A stretch of 64,000 nucleotides of DNA from Metabacillus halosaccharovorans (GCF_002019635.1 NZ_KV917372.1:1302001-1366000); one strand, 5' to 3'; shown: positions 37,487 through 46,583, counted from the stretch's first letter. Translations and numbers: made by a program. The notes: generated by a model from the letters alone, not told the origin.

Positions 37487-38836
37487 TTACTCAAAAATTG
37501 CTGGATTACCCTCTTTTAAATGCTTATCTACCTCAGGCTTAATTTCATTTAATAGTTCTTCAGCTGATTTTTTTCCATTCCAAAGGTCAGCAAGCTTTTG
37601 ATTGACTGTATCAAGCCATTTGTTATTTGTCGTCATTGACCATGGACCCGGGCGCTGATTTTCTGCAGCTTGAATAAACACTTCAGGATTTTTAGGTTTT
37701 TGACCAGGCTGTAAGAATACATCTGTATTTGATAATGATTTATAAGTTGGAATAGCAAATCCTAATTCTGTTTGAATGGTTTGTCCTTCTTCACCAGCTA
37801 AATATTCTACTAATCTAAAGGACTCATCTACAAATTTTGTTTTCTTATTAATGGCGTATCCTACTGAACCTGACCAACCAGATGATTCACCGGTTTTTCC
37901 AGCTGGGAAAGGAGCAACATTCCAATCGAAGTTCAATTTACGATATGTTGGTACCATCCAGCGACCATTGAAGACCATTGCCACTTTACCTGATTCAAAC
38001 ATTTGATCTGCTGACATCGCTTCCAAAGCACGGGAATCAGGAGCGACATTGTGCTTATTTGACATATCTGCAACAAATTGCATCGCTTCAACTGCTTCCG
38101 GACTGTTTAACACAAATTCTTTTCGATCTTCACTTAAAACATTACCACCATTTGACCAAACAAATCCTTCCCACCATAGTGGCCCCATACCATATTGCTC
38201 AGGCTTGCCGTCACCATTTTCATCAATTGTTAATTTTTTCGCAATTTCTATATATTCCTCCCAGCTCATTGGTTTCTCAGGTGATGGATAAGGAATACCC
38301 GCTTTATCGAAAAGTTCTTTATTGTAATATAAAACAGAAGGTCCAATATCCTTAGGTAAAGCGTATAAGTCACCCTCTCCTAATGTTTTTCCATTGTATT
38401 TATATCGAACTAATGCTGATTCCCACATATCATCAGTGTTAATGTCACTGTTATCGATCAATTCCTGCATATTTAAAAATAAGTCTGCAGATACCCATCT
38501 ACCAAAGTCACCGTCACTAGCAAAAACAACATCAGGTGCTGTTCCACCAGCAAGCATTGTATTCATCTTTCCTGCATAATCATCTGGAATATGTGTAACT
38601 TTAACCTTAATATCCGGGTTATCTTCTTCGAAATTACTTACTAATTCTTTAAATACTTTCAATTCATCCGGAGATCCCCAAGTTGAAATCCCAATTGTTG
38701 TTGTGCCATCTTCATTTTTTCCGGATTGTGTTGCTGAATCGCCACCATTTTCAGAACCTGTAAATGCTGAACAGCCTATTAAACTACCAAATAGCATCAT
38801 AGCAATTCCTAAAGAAATCAATTTCTTAACAAACAT
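37487..38836 (-). CDS. araN: arabino-oligosaccharide-binding lipoprotein (AraN-like)
   Basis: Family 1 solute-binding lipoprotein, 449 residues, signal peptide with lipobox LIGC near residues 20-23. It captures oligosaccharides for the AraP/AraQ-like permeases. The ATG at 38836 follows AGGGGG; a TTG five codons upstream is inside the ribosome binding site. It is first in the operon binding protein - permease - permease - GH43 - GH51 - small cysteine protein, transcribed from a sigma-A promoter at 38871-38898 with a cre-like site over the start point. The divergent ArsR-type gene is the likely regulator. No araABD genes lie in the window. Confidence 0.85.
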   Translation of the reverse strand: MFVKKLISLGIAMMLFGSLIGCSAFTGSENGGDSATQSGKNEDGTTTIGISTWGSPDELKVFKELVSNFEEDNPDIKVKVTHIPDDYAGKMNTMLAGGTAPDVVFASDGDFGRWVSADLFLNMQELIDNSDINTDDMWESALVRYKYNGKTLGEGDLYALPKDIGPSVLYYNKELFDKAGIPYPSPEKPMSWEEYIEIAKKLTIDENGDGKPEQYGMGPLWWEGFVWSNGGNVLSEDRKEFVLNSPEAVEAMQFVADMSNKHNVAPDSRALEAMSADQMFESGKVAMVFNGRWMVPTYRKLNFDWNVAPFPAGKTGESSGWSGSVGYAINKKTKFVDESFRLVEYLAGEEGQTIQTELGFAIPTYKSLSNTDVFLQPGQKPKNPEVFIQAAENQRPGPWSMTTNNKWLDTVNQKLADLWNGKKSAEELLNEIKPEVDKHLKEGNPAIFE

Positions 38837-38856
38837 GTTAATCCCCCTCAATTTTT

Positions 38857-38870
38857 ATTAAGCGCTTTCA
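38857..38870 (-). promoter_or_regulatory. cre-like operator of the arabinan operon
   Basis: The minus strand reads TGAAAGCGCTTAAT, matching cre except the last two bases. It lies right after the -10 hexamer, over the predicted start point near 38864. Confidence 0.5.
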
Positions 38871-38898
38871 ATCATAGCCAAAAATTCCATCCTGACAA
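38871..38898 (-). promoter_or_regulatory. sigma-A promoter of the arabinan operon
   Basis: On the minus strand TTGTCA (38898-38893), a 16-base spacer and TATGAT (38876-38871). The start point would be near 38864, 28 bases from the araN-like ATG. Confidence 0.65.
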
Positions 38899-38967
38899 AC
38901 ACAATTAGTTAACTCCTAAATGTAAGTTCTAATCTTTACATCTCCTTTTTATCTTGATTGCTAATTC

Positions 38968-38988
38968 GATTAATAATATAAACATTAA
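38968..38988. repeat. 21-base direct repeat, copy 1
   Basis: 19 of 21 bases match 39245-39265; both start GATTAATAATATAA. This copy lies about 70 bases upstream of the operon -35 box. A candidate operator for the divergent ArsR-type regulator. Confidence 0.55.
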
Positions 38989-39244
38989 CATTTCATTGTT
39001 TTCGTTAATATTAATGTTATTAATGATTAGTATATTTATTAACTATATAACTGTCAACTATTTTTGAAAAAATAAATTTTATCCTTAATTTAACTATTAA
39101 ACTAAGCATTGTTGAATTCTTTGTTAGTTATTTATTGATTTATTGCAATCTTACCATGTTATCACTAATCATTAATAAATTTATTATTAAATTAAAAATA
39201 AACAAAATGGCTTCTTTGTTATGTTTTTCTCTTATAAAACAGTA

Positions 39245-39265
39245 GATTAATAATATAAGCATAAA
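39245..39265. repeat. 21-base direct repeat, copy 2
   Basis: Second copy of 38968-38988, 25 bases upstream of the regulator's -35 box. Confidence 0.55.
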
Positions 39266-39280
39266 ATAAAAATTGAAAGG

Positions 39281-39320
39281 TTAACATACTTGTATACTAA
39301 TTAACAAACGTGTATATTAT
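39281..39320. repeat. tandem 20-base repeat at the regulator promoter
   Basis: Two adjoining 20-base units, both starting TTAACA and containing TGTATA, identical at 16 of 20 positions. They overlap the predicted promoter of the ArsR-type gene and may be its autoregulatory operator. Confidence 0.55.
39290..39318 (+). promoter_or_regulatory. sigma-A promoter of the ArsR-type regulator
   Basis: TTGTAT (39290-39295), a 17-base spacer and TATATT (39313-39318). The start point would be about 30 bases upstream of the ATG. It overlaps the tandem repeat. Confidence 0.5.
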
Positions 39321-39355
39321 ATGTAAACTGCACGAAATGATGGAGGACTAATTTC

Positions 39356-40273
39356 ATGAAAATAGATACAACAGATGAATATTTACCTATATATGAAGCT
39401 TTAGCAAGCACAGTACGTTTAAAAATTATTCAATTACTATCACTACGCCCTATGAACATTAAAGAATTAGCAGAGGCCGCCGAACTAAGCAGTGCAATTA
39501 TGACCATGCATGTTAAAAAGTTAGAAAAAGCAGGAATAATTAGAACTGACATGGTTCCAGGGAAGGCCGGATTACAAAAATTGTGCGTACTTGATGTTGA
39601 TCAAATTGAAATAAATTTTCCGGCAGCACTTAGTCAAATTAAAGAATTTCATCAAACTGATGTTTCAGTAGGTCATTATACTGACTTTCAAATTGAACCA
39701 ACATGTGGTTTAGCAACACGGGAGAAAATAATAGGAGAGTTTGATGAGCCACGTTATTTTCTTGATCATGAACGGGTAAATGCGAATATTCTATGGTTCG
39801 GCCAAGGCTATGTTGAATATAAAATCCCTAACTTTCTGTTATCAAGCAACCGTCCCGAAGAACTTGAAATTTCTATGGAATTATCATCTGAAGCACCTGA
39901 CACAAATAACAATTGGCCATCAGACATTTCATTTTATTTGAATAATGTATTTTTAGGTATCTGGACAAGTCCCGGAGACTTTGGAGATAATAAAGGAAAA
40001 TATACTCCTTCCTGGTGGCCGAGTATCATTAACCAATACGGATTATTAAAATACCTCCGCATTACTTCTAACGGGACTTATATGGATGGTAATAAAATCT
40101 CAGATGTGACAATTCATGATGTGGGAATTCGTGATAAACAATGGACATTCAAAATCGCAGTTGAAAAAGATGCAGAGCATGTCGGAGGAGTTACCCTTTT
40201 CGGTTCAGGATTTGGAAACTATAACCAAGATATTATCTTTAGACTATATTATTCAAAGGAACAAAAGGCATAA
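39356..40273 (+). CDS. ArsR-type regulator with a beta-rich sensor domain
   Basis: 305 residues. Residues 1-95 are a winged helix-turn-helix of ArsR type (LASTVRLKIIQLLSLRPMNIKELAEAAELSSAIMTMHVKKLEKAGII). The remaining 200 residues are rich in aromatic residues and predicted beta strands (NANILWFGQGYVEYKIPNF, DISFYLNNVFLGIWTSPGDFG, YTPSWWPSIINQYG), suggesting a jelly-roll or galactose-binding-like domain that could sense a sugar. It lacks the usual ArsR metal-binding cysteines. It diverges from the arabinan operon and is its probable regulator, in place of the GntR-LacI type AraR of Bacillus subtilis. GGAGG lies before the ATG and a terminator follows. Confidence 0.75.
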   Translation: MKIDTTDEYLPIYEALASTVRLKIIQLLSLRPMNIKELAEAAELSSAIMTMHVKKLEKAGIIRTDMVPGKAGLQKLCVLDVDQIEINFPAALSQIKEFHQTDVSVGHYTDFQIEPTCGLATREKIIGEFDEPRYFLDHERVNANILWFGQGYVEYKIPNFLLSSNRPEELEISMELSSEAPDTNNNWPSDISFYLNNVFLGIWTSPGDFGDNKGKYTPSWWPSIINQYGLLKYLRITSNGTYMDGNKISDVTIHDVGIRDKQWTFKIAVEKDAEHVGGVTLFGSGFGNYNQDIIFRLYYSKEQKA

Positions 40274-40582
40274 AATGATTCCCACCTTTCAACAATAGTG
40301 AAGGGTGGGATTTTAAATGAGAAAAAATCGGCTTATCACCAAGTCTTAATGGCGAAAAAACCTTCGTTTTCCTTATTCTATCTGATAGTAAAATAAACTT
40401 TTCTACAAGGCATTGTACTTTTAAGCACCTCAAATATCCTCACTACATCTAATAAATTGACTTTTTCGATCTTACTTTGGAAAAAATTACCCTTAGCAAA
40501 TATCAACTACAACAAGTAAAATGATAGCTACTACATATCTTAAGATACTCTACTATTGCATATCATAAGAAAGGGGTTCACT
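40274..40582. other. intergenic region after the regulator
   Basis: 309 bases. It holds the terminator of the ArsR-type gene (40280-40310) and the leader of the next small gene. I see no other structured element and no credible small gene. Confidence 0.6.
40280..40310 (+). terminator. terminator of the ArsR-type regulator
   Basis: CCCACCTTT (40281-40289) pairs with AAGGGTGGG (40301-40309, one G-T pair), extended by T40280-A40310, then TTTT. Confidence 0.8.
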
Positions 40583-40798
40583 ATGGAAGAATTCTTTGCC
40601 CAAGTAGAAGTGTGGCGTCAAAATAATACACTTCTTCGTGTCGTTTTTACGAAAAGAAAAGTTGGAAGAGTAACCTTCTCCGGCCGAATTATCCAATTAT
40701 CACAAGATCAGTCACAACTTTTATTTTATAATGTCGATTCTAAATCTGTTTTTTCTCTTGAAGTTAATGAAATCGATGATATTAACGCTTTCTCTTAG
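40583..40798 (+). CDS. small hypothetical protein, 71 residues
   Basis: MEEFFAQVEVWRQNNTLLRV followed by a beta-rich part with basic residues (FTKRKVGRVTFSGRIIQL) and a closing VNEIDDINAFS. The second half resembles the small Sm-like beta barrel seen in YolD-like proteins, but the match is weak and I do not assign a family. The ATG at 40583 follows GAAAGGGG; an ATG nine codons upstream has no ribosome site. Confidence 0.6.
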   Translation: MEEFFAQVEVWRQNNTLLRVVFTKRKVGRVTFSGRIIQLSQDQSQLLFYNVDSKSVFSLEVNEIDDINAFS

Positions 40799-41049
40799 CT
40801 GTTAACTGCTTATATCCACAGTAAAAAATACCATTCAACTTTAATCTGCTTAACATCATTAATAAAATAAAAATCAACTCTTTTACCCTAACTCCACTAA
40901 TTGTTTTCCTTACTTTTTTACTAGTTTTCACTAGTTTTTTTACTTTTTTTGTCTAATTGTAGGATTGATCGTCGAAAGCCTTATCTTTTTCATGAGTTTT
41001 GGTTAAAATAATCTTTATGTTAGATACTTTACAAGGAGTTATTTGAACT

Positions 41050-41217
41050 ATGCCCTATCAAACTACCCTAAAACTAATCTCTAATTTGACACTTTATAAA
41101 GCCTACATAGATGCGCTTAAATTAAATGTATCAGAGGACTTTATGCAAATATTACTTGAAGAAATGAAATCCCGCTCTATGCCATTGCCTATTACATTAC
41201 AGGATAAATCGTTTTAA
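41050..41217 (+). CDS. sda: Sda-like sporulation checkpoint protein
   Basis: 55 residues, too short for routine gene finding. Residues 12-43 (NLTLYKAYIDALKLN followed by VSEDFMQILLEEMKSR) follow the helical-hairpin pattern of Sda, the inhibitor that binds sporulation histidine kinases such as KinA when DNA replication is disturbed (Bacillus subtilis Sda: SYFKATEMNLNRDFIELIE). The spacing of Tyr, Ala, Leu, Asp-Phe and Glu agrees. AAGGAG lies 12 bases before the ATG, slightly far, and a strong terminator follows at 41241. It might be a divergent Sda paralogue; the chromosome may encode another. Confidence 0.7.
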   Translation: MPYQTTLKLISNLTLYKAYIDALKLNVSEDFMQILLEEMKSRSMPLPITLQDKSF

Positions 41218-41240
41218 ATTATTTAGTTTTCCAGAAGTAC

Positions 41241-41279
41241 AAAAAGCACAAATCTATCATTATAAGATTTGTGCTTTTT
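41241..41279. terminator. bidirectional terminator
   Basis: A perfect 15-base inverted repeat, AAAAAGCACAAATCT (41241-41255) and its complement (41265-41279), loop of 9 bases, T runs on both strands. It serves the Sda-like gene and the converging hmoA-like gene. Confidence 0.85.
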
Positions 41280-41318
41280 GTTATTTATTAAGAAATAAAA
41301 CAAAACCCATGTATTATA

Positions 41319-41648
41319 TTATTCCTCCGAAGAATCATAAAGCTCATATGCTCTGAGTGTTTTTTTCATTTTTACTTGTTCAAGTTGCGGATTTTCTTTT
41401 CTTTTTTTATTCATTTCCTTATGCTCGTTTACATGATCCTCTCTTGAAATCCATGCTTTGAAATCTGCTTGAGATTCCCACTTTGAGACATAGACAAATT
41501 CTACAGTTTCTGTGTTTTCTCTTTTCCAGCATTCAAATGAAATCAGACCTTTTGCTCCAGCCAATTTATCTTTGTCTTTTTCTCTTTTCATTACTAATCT
41601 TTCTTCATACGCTTTTTCAATTTCAAACGTTGCAGTATTTACAAACAT
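41319..41648 (-). CDS. antibiotic-biosynthesis-monooxygenase fold protein (HmoA/IsdG-like)
   Basis: 109 residues: MFVNTATFEIEKAYEERL, GLISFECWKRENTETVEFVYVSKWESQADFKAWISREDHVNEHKEM. The ferredoxin-like ABM fold, the WES...F..W block and the conserved His in HVNEH fit the small haem-degrading monooxygenases HmoA and IsdG. The ATG at 41648 lies eight bases after AAAGGA, 16 bases downstream of the yfiC-like gene; longer starts would overlap that gene. Last gene of the exporter operon. Haem degradation is an inference. Confidence 0.75.
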   Translation of the reverse strand: MFVNTATFEIEKAYEERLVMKREKDKDKLAGAKGLISFECWKRENTETVEFVYVSKWESQADFKAWISREDHVNEHKEMNKKRKENPQLEQVKMKKTLRAYELYDSSEE

Positions 41649-41664
41649 TTCATTCATCCTTTCA

Positions 41665-43485
41665 TTAAATAGCCATTTGTTTTGAATATAGCTCATAGTA
41701 AAAACCGCGCTGATTTAATAATTCATGATGGTTCCCACTTTCTATAATCTCACCATCTTGTATAACTATAATTTGATTAGCTAGCTCAATTGTTTTTAAA
41801 CGATGAGCAATTACAAAGCTGGTTTTACCTTTTATTAAGTTGCGAATTCCTCTTTGAATATCAATTTCGGTTTTTGTATCTATATTTGATGTTGCTTCAT
41901 CTAAAATTAACAAATCAGGATTTGCTAATATGGCTCTAGCAATGGATAGAAGCTGTTTTTGACCTTGACTTATATTTTGACCACCAGAAGAAATGGTTGT
42001 TTGATATTGGTTAGGCAAATGCTTAATAAATCCATGTGCAGAGGCTGTTTTTGCTGCTTCAATCACTTCTTCATCTGTTGCATCAAGGCGGCCGTAGCGG
42101 ATATTTTCCATAATCGTTCCTGAAAATAAATAAGGATCTTGAAGGACAATACCAATTCTTTTCCGTAAATCTCGTAGTTTATAATCCTTTATATTTCTTC
42201 CGTCCAGTAAAAGTTCACCTGATCGGACATCATAAAACCTCATTAACAAGTTAATAATCGTTGTTTTACCAGAACCGGTTGGACCAATTATAGCAATCAT
42301 TTCCCCTGGTTTTGCTGAAAAATGTATATTTTTTAAAATAGGCTTGTTTTGTTCATATTGAAAATCAACATGTCGAAATTGTACCTCACCCTTCAATGAA
42401 CTAACTTGAAGCGCATCTCTTTTGTCTACTAAATCAGGGACTTCATCCATTGTTTCAAAAACCCGCTCTGCTCCGGCTAATGCTGCTTGTATTGAATTGA
42501 GCAATGTTGATAACTGATTAATCGGCCTTGTAAACTGCCTGGAATACGTAACAAAGGACGCGATAATTCCAATTGTTGTATGCCCATTAAGAGCCATTAA
42601 AGCACCGACAGCAATCACGATCGCAAGCCCCATATTACTTAAAAAGTTATTAAATGGACCGAGTGTTCCAGAAAACATATCGGCTTTAATCGCAGATTGG
42701 CGCAAACGTTCATTTACCTCATGGAATTGTCCGAAAGTATCTTCTTCCTTACCAAATAAAGCGATAACCTCTCCACCACTTATCGTTTCTTCGACAAAGC
42801 CATTTAACTCACCAACATCTTTCTGTCTTTGCGAAAAGTTTTTCCGACTAATACTTACAATTTTCTTCGTGACATAAAGCATAACCGGAATGATCAAAAA
42901 AGACACGATCGCCAATACCCAATTCAAGGAAAACATAGCGATGGTAACACCGATAATTGTTAGTAGTGAGGATACAAACTGAACCACACTTTGACTAAGG
43001 GCTTGATTTAATTGCTCAAGGTCATTTGTAAATCTACTCATTAGCTCACCATGTTTATGCTGGTCAAAAAAACGTAATGACAAAGTTTGTAATTTTGCAA
43101 ATAAATCCTCGCGTAATACTTTAATCGTATTTAATGAAATATCCACCATAATATAGCTTTGAAGCCAGGTAAGAATGGATGTACCGACATAAATCCCAAC
43201 AAGCAACCATATCATGCGTATGGTACCAGTTACATCTTTTGGAAGGATGTAATGGTCAATAATCACCCCAATAAAATATGGACCTAGAAGACTTAAGCTT
43301 GAAGATAAAATAACAAGAATAACTGAAGCAACTAAACTCTTTTTTTGTTTTTTCATATACAACCAAATTCTTAGCAAAGTTCCTTTAGGGTCCTTTGTTT
43401 TTTCAACAGGTCCTGACACCCTTCCCCCCGGACCCGCTCCTCTTGTTGTTTGCTGCATTCTTGCCACACTATTATTATTACTCAA
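41665..43485 (-). CDS. yfiC: ABC exporter half-transporter, YfiC-like
   Basis: 606 residues: a hydrophilic Gly/Arg-rich N-terminal tail (to about 40), six membrane helices (about 50-335) and an ATPase domain with Walker A GPTGSGKTT, signature SQGQKQ and Walker B LLILDEATSNID. Such proteins export drugs, lipids or peptides as heterodimers. The partner is the 578-residue protein encoded just upstream, overlapping by 8 bases. The sizes and order match YfiB-YfiC of Bacillus subtilis. The substrate is unknown. Confidence 0.82.
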   Translation of the reverse strand: MSNNNSVARMQQTTRGAGPGGRVSGPVEKTKDPKGTLLRIWLYMKKQKKSLVASVILVILSSSLSLLGPYFIGVIIDHYILPKDVTGTIRMIWLLVGIYVGTSILTWLQSYIMVDISLNTIKVLREDLFAKLQTLSLRFFDQHKHGELMSRFTNDLEQLNQALSQSVVQFVSSLLTIIGVTIAMFSLNWVLAIVSFLIIPVMLYVTKKIVSISRKNFSQRQKDVGELNGFVEETISGGEVIALFGKEEDTFGQFHEVNERLRQSAIKADMFSGTLGPFNNFLSNMGLAIVIAVGALMALNGHTTIGIIASFVTYSRQFTRPINQLSTLLNSIQAALAGAERVFETMDEVPDLVDKRDALQVSSLKGEVQFRHVDFQYEQNKPILKNIHFSAKPGEMIAIIGPTGSGKTTIINLLMRFYDVRSGELLLDGRNIKDYKLRDLRKRIGIVLQDPYLFSGTIMENIRYGRLDATDEEVIEAAKTASAHGFIKHLPNQYQTTISSGGQNISQGQKQLLSIARAILANPDLLILDEATSNIDTKTEIDIQRGIRNLIKGKTSFVIAHRLKTIELANQIIVIQDGEIIESGNHHELLNQRGFYYELYSKQMAI

Positions 43486-45214
43486 CCATTACACCTCCAG
43501 TCTGTACTTGAGTTTGATAGATTTCCTGATAAACAGTACACGACTCCAGTAATTCATCATGTGTTCCTACTCCCGCTATGGATCCTTCTTCCATAACAAG
43601 AATTTTATCTGCATCAAGAATGGAAGAAATCTTTGATGAAACCATAAAGATTGTTGTCTTTGGGTATGAGGATTTTAATGCATCAAGAATTATTGCTTCT
43701 GACCGAGCATCAACCGCAGATGTGGCATCATCCAAAATAAGGATAGACGGCTTTCGCACAAATGCTCTGGCAAGTGATAATCGTTGCTTTTGTCCTCCAG
43801 ATAAATTAGTAGCTTCTTGAGTTAAAGGATGTTCATACCGGGCATCAAGCTTCTGAATAAACTCTTCTGCACATGCATTCTTACTAGCCAATTGCATCTC
43901 GGTTTCTGACGCACCCTTTTTTCCATAGGTCAGGTTGGATTTAATGCTTCCTGAAAATAAAAATGGTTTTTGCGTAACATACCCTATGGATCCGCGAATA
44001 TGCTTTAAACTTATGTTTTTACTATTCTGTCCATCTATTAAAATCTCCCCGTGATCCACATCATATAATCTTGGAAACAATTTAACCAACGTTGTTTTCC
44101 CACTACCTGTTGCTCCAATAATGCCAATTTTCTCGCCGTGACTAGCAGAAAATGAGATAGAATTTAGTACATATTCACCGTTTTTACTATATGAAAACGA
44201 TACATTTCGAAATTCTACATCTCCTTTAATCGGCATTTCATCAATTGTACTTTCAACTCGGTCTGTACTAATTTCTAAAACTTCTTGAATTCGATCTGCT
44301 GAGGGTAGTGCTCTCATAAGCTGCATCAGAACCATACTACTTGAAGTGAGCGCCATTAAAATGATGTTTAGATAATTAATAAACGCCAGAATTACACCCA
44401 CTTGTATAGTGCTTCCGCCAATCGGAAAAACTCCAAAAAGAAGAGCAATAGCCATTCCAATATTTATCACAAAAAGTAAAACCGGCATAAGGATTGTAAT
44501 AATTTGTTCAGCAACTTTTGTTTTATTTGTTAGCGAAACGTTCACTTTATGAAATAAATTTATTTCATATTCCTTTCGTACAAAAGCTTTTACAACCCTA
44601 ATTCCTGCAATACTTTCCTGAAGCTTTGAATTTAGCTGATCTAACGCTTCTTGAACACGTTTAAACCAAATACCTGCTTTTCTCGAAAGAAGGATAATGA
44701 CAAAGAGAAGAATTGGAATAATTATAACTAAAATCGGAAACAGCTCTCTTGCTTGAAAAAAAACGATTATGACACTCCCAATAAAGAGTAGAGGCCCCCT
44801 TACAAATACACGAAGTGTCATCATAACCGCTTGCTGAACTGAATTAATATCACTCGTTACATTTGTAATTAGTTTACCAGTACCAATTCTGTCGCGATTC
44901 TCACTAGATAAATGTTCGATCTTATAAAATAAATCTCGTCGAATATCAGTAGCAATATTAATGGCAGATTTAGTGCTAAATATTGTACAACCTATTCCAC
45001 CAATCAAGCCAATAATTGCCGCAATGATCATAAACGTTCCCATTTGGATAACGTATGTTGTATCATTCTCAGCAATTCCGTAATCTATGATTTTTTGTAA
45101 AAGAAGAGGCTGTAACAAGTCCATTGTTACCTCTAAAGCCATTAATAAAGGAGCGAGGATAACAAATAGCTTGTATGGCGTCGCATAAGGTAAAAGTTTT
45201 TTAATAGATTTCAT
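43478..45214 (-). CDS. yfiB: ABC exporter half-transporter, YfiB-like
   Basis: 578 residues: six membrane helices (about 15-300) and an ATPase domain with Walker A GATGSGKTT, signature LSGGQKQ and Walker B ILILDDATSAVD. In the last, the catalytic Glu after the Walker B Asp is Asp (DDAT), the usual sign of a degenerate site in a heterodimeric exporter. It pairs with the YfiC-like subunit. The ATG overlaps the stop codon of the upstream PadR gene (TAATG), so expression is coupled to the regulator. Confidence 0.82.
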   Translation of the reverse strand: MKSIKKLLPYATPYKLFVILAPLLMALEVTMDLLQPLLLQKIIDYGIAENDTTYVIQMGTFMIIAAIIGLIGGIGCTIFSTKSAINIATDIRRDLFYKIEHLSSENRDRIGTGKLITNVTSDINSVQQAVMMTLRVFVRGPLLFIGSVIIVFFQARELFPILVIIIPILLFVIILLSRKAGIWFKRVQEALDQLNSKLQESIAGIRVVKAFVRKEYEINLFHKVNVSLTNKTKVAEQIITILMPVLLFVINIGMAIALLFGVFPIGGSTIQVGVILAFINYLNIILMALTSSSMVLMQLMRALPSADRIQEVLEISTDRVESTIDEMPIKGDVEFRNVSFSYSKNGEYVLNSISFSASHGEKIGIIGATGSGKTTLVKLFPRLYDVDHGEILIDGQNSKNISLKHIRGSIGYVTQKPFLFSGSIKSNLTYGKKGASETEMQLASKNACAEEFIQKLDARYEHPLTQEATNLSGGQKQRLSLARAFVRKPSILILDDATSAVDARSEAIILDALKSSYPKTTIFMVSSKISSILDADKILVMEEGSIAGVGTHDELLESCTVYQEIYQTQVQTGGVMVE

Positions 45215-45957
45215 TACATCTCACCTTTACTTTTTCCTTTTTTATCAGACCAATTAATAAGCTCATCCCTGCAACTATTCAGAATAGATAGAACATCCTT
45301 TGCAAGGTCCGGTTCAGAAAGTACTCTTTTCATTGCATAATGAAATTCAAGCTGAAGCTTACCCATTTCTTCCCGAACAAGTGAAGCTTCTTCAGACTGC
45401 TTCCAACGCAACCTCATTGCCCATTCCTGCCAAAAGATATCGTCTTCTTCACTTATTAAATCATTTATAAATTCTAACCCCTCCTCATTTAAAGCATATA
45501 TTTTTTTATCTTCATCTACTTTAACTTCAATCAGTTTCTTTTCAACCAAATCCTGTAATGCAGGATAAATGGTTCCTGCACTGGGAGAATAATAGCCGCC
45601 ACTTCTCTCCTCCAGTTGCTTCATTACCTGATAGCCATGTCTCGGTTCTTCTTTTAATAGCTGTAAAATCGCAAGCTGAATAATACCTCTACGTTTTGTA
45701 AATTTAGACTTCATTTTCTCTCTTAAATGTGGCTGTTTATCAAAAAATTTTAGTGCTGTTTTTAACCCTTTATGTGTTATCGATAGAACTTCCTGTTCAT
45801 CTTTTTGTACAAAACCTTTTTCTATTGCTTCAAAAAGACAACTACTAGAATCGGTTAATTCATTTCTAAGAGATAGAAATAGTTCTCCTTGCTTTATTGG
45901 TTTTCTGCTTATAAATGTAAGCAATGTCAACATTTCCTGGCTAATATTACCTAACAT
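45214..45957 (-). CDS. PadR-family regulator of the exporter operon
   Basis: 247 residues. A PadR winged helix-turn-helix lies at about 85-165 (IIQLAILQLLKEEPRHGYQVMKQLEER, then YYSPSAGTIYPALQDLVEKKLI), with a C-terminal helical dimerisation part (WAMRLRWKQSEEASLVREE). The first 80 residues are an extra helical domain. The ATG at 45957 follows GGAGGG; upstream codons would only extend a basic tail. It is the first gene of padR-yfiB-yfiC-hmoA, so it probably represses its own operon until a drug-like ligand binds. Confidence 0.82.
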   Translation of the reverse strand: MLGNISQEMLTLLTFISRKPIKQGELFLSLRNELTDSSSCLFEAIEKGFVQKDEQEVLSITHKGLKTALKFFDKQPHLREKMKSKFTKRRGIIQLAILQLLKEEPRHGYQVMKQLEERSGGYYSPSAGTIYPALQDLVEKKLIEVKVDEDKKIYALNEEGLEFINDLISEEDDIFWQEWAMRLRWKQSEEASLVREEMGKLQLEFHYAMKRVLSEPDLAKDVLSILNSCRDELINWSDKKGKSKGEM

Positions 45958-46083
45958 ACTAACCCTCCATCCATTTCGACTATTACGATAAATTTTAATC
46001 GATATAGTTTCGAAATACAACAAAAAAGAATGAAGCCAACTGAATTATTTAATGAAGCAACAGATTATTTTTGCTAAAAACAC

Positions 46084-46119
46084 AAAAAGGTTAGTTTCAT
46101 AATTGAAACTAACCTTTTT
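46084..46119 (-). terminator. terminator of the 5S-tRNA operon
   Basis: A perfect 16-base inverted repeat, AAAAAGGTTAGTTTCA (46084-46099) and its complement (46104-46119), with a tetraloop, five bases after the last tRNA and with a T run on the minus strand. Confidence 0.9.
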
Positions 46120-46124
46120 ACTGA

Positions 46125-46198
<74 letters not shown>

Positions 46199-46230
46199 AT
46201 ATTTTGTTATTCCTTGCATTTCCATAAGAA

Positions 46231-46305
46231 TGGCTCCGCAGGCAGGACTCGAACCTGCGACCGATCGGTTAACAGCCGATAGCTCTACCACTGAGCTACT
46301 GCGGA
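46231..46305 (-). tRNA. tRNA-Asn (GTT)
   Basis: Acceptor TCCGCAG, anticodon loop CTGTTAA, T loop GTTCGAG; CCA encoded. Confidence 0.93.
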
Positions 46306-46314
46306 ACACTATCA

Positions 46315-46391
<77 letters not shown>

Positions 46392-46416
46392 ATTTTTTTA
46401 TCGAAATATGTATGTA

Positions 46417-46490
46417 TGGAGCGGGTGAAGGGAATCGAACCCTCATCATCAGCTTGGAAGGCTGAGGTTTTACCACTAAACTACACCCGC
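46417..46490 (-). tRNA. tRNA-Gly (TCC)
   Basis: Acceptor GCGGGTG/CACCCGC, anticodon loop CTTCCAA; CCA encoded. Confidence 0.93.
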
Positions 46491-46503
46491 ATATTAAATG
46501 TTT

Positions 46504-46577
46504 TGGAGGCACCACCCGGATTTGAACCGGGGATAGAGGTTTTGCAGACCTCGGCCTTACCACTTGGCTATGATGCC
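46504..46577 (-). tRNA. tRNA-Cys (GCA)
   Basis: Acceptor GGCATCA/TGGTGCC with one G-T pair, anticodon loop CTGCAAA; CCA encoded. Confidence 0.92.
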
Positions 46578-46583
46578 TCAAAA

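Larger units (their letters stand above)
38837..39355. other. divergent control region, arabinan operon / regulator
   Basis: 519 very AT-rich bases without a gene. From left to right: cre-like site (38857-38870), operon promoter (38871-38898), a 21-base direct repeat (38968-38988) whose second copy is at 39245-39265, a stretch rich in ATTAAT, a tandem 20-base repeat (39281-39320) and the regulator's promoter (39290-39318). The layout suggests shared operators for both directions. Confidence 0.65.
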
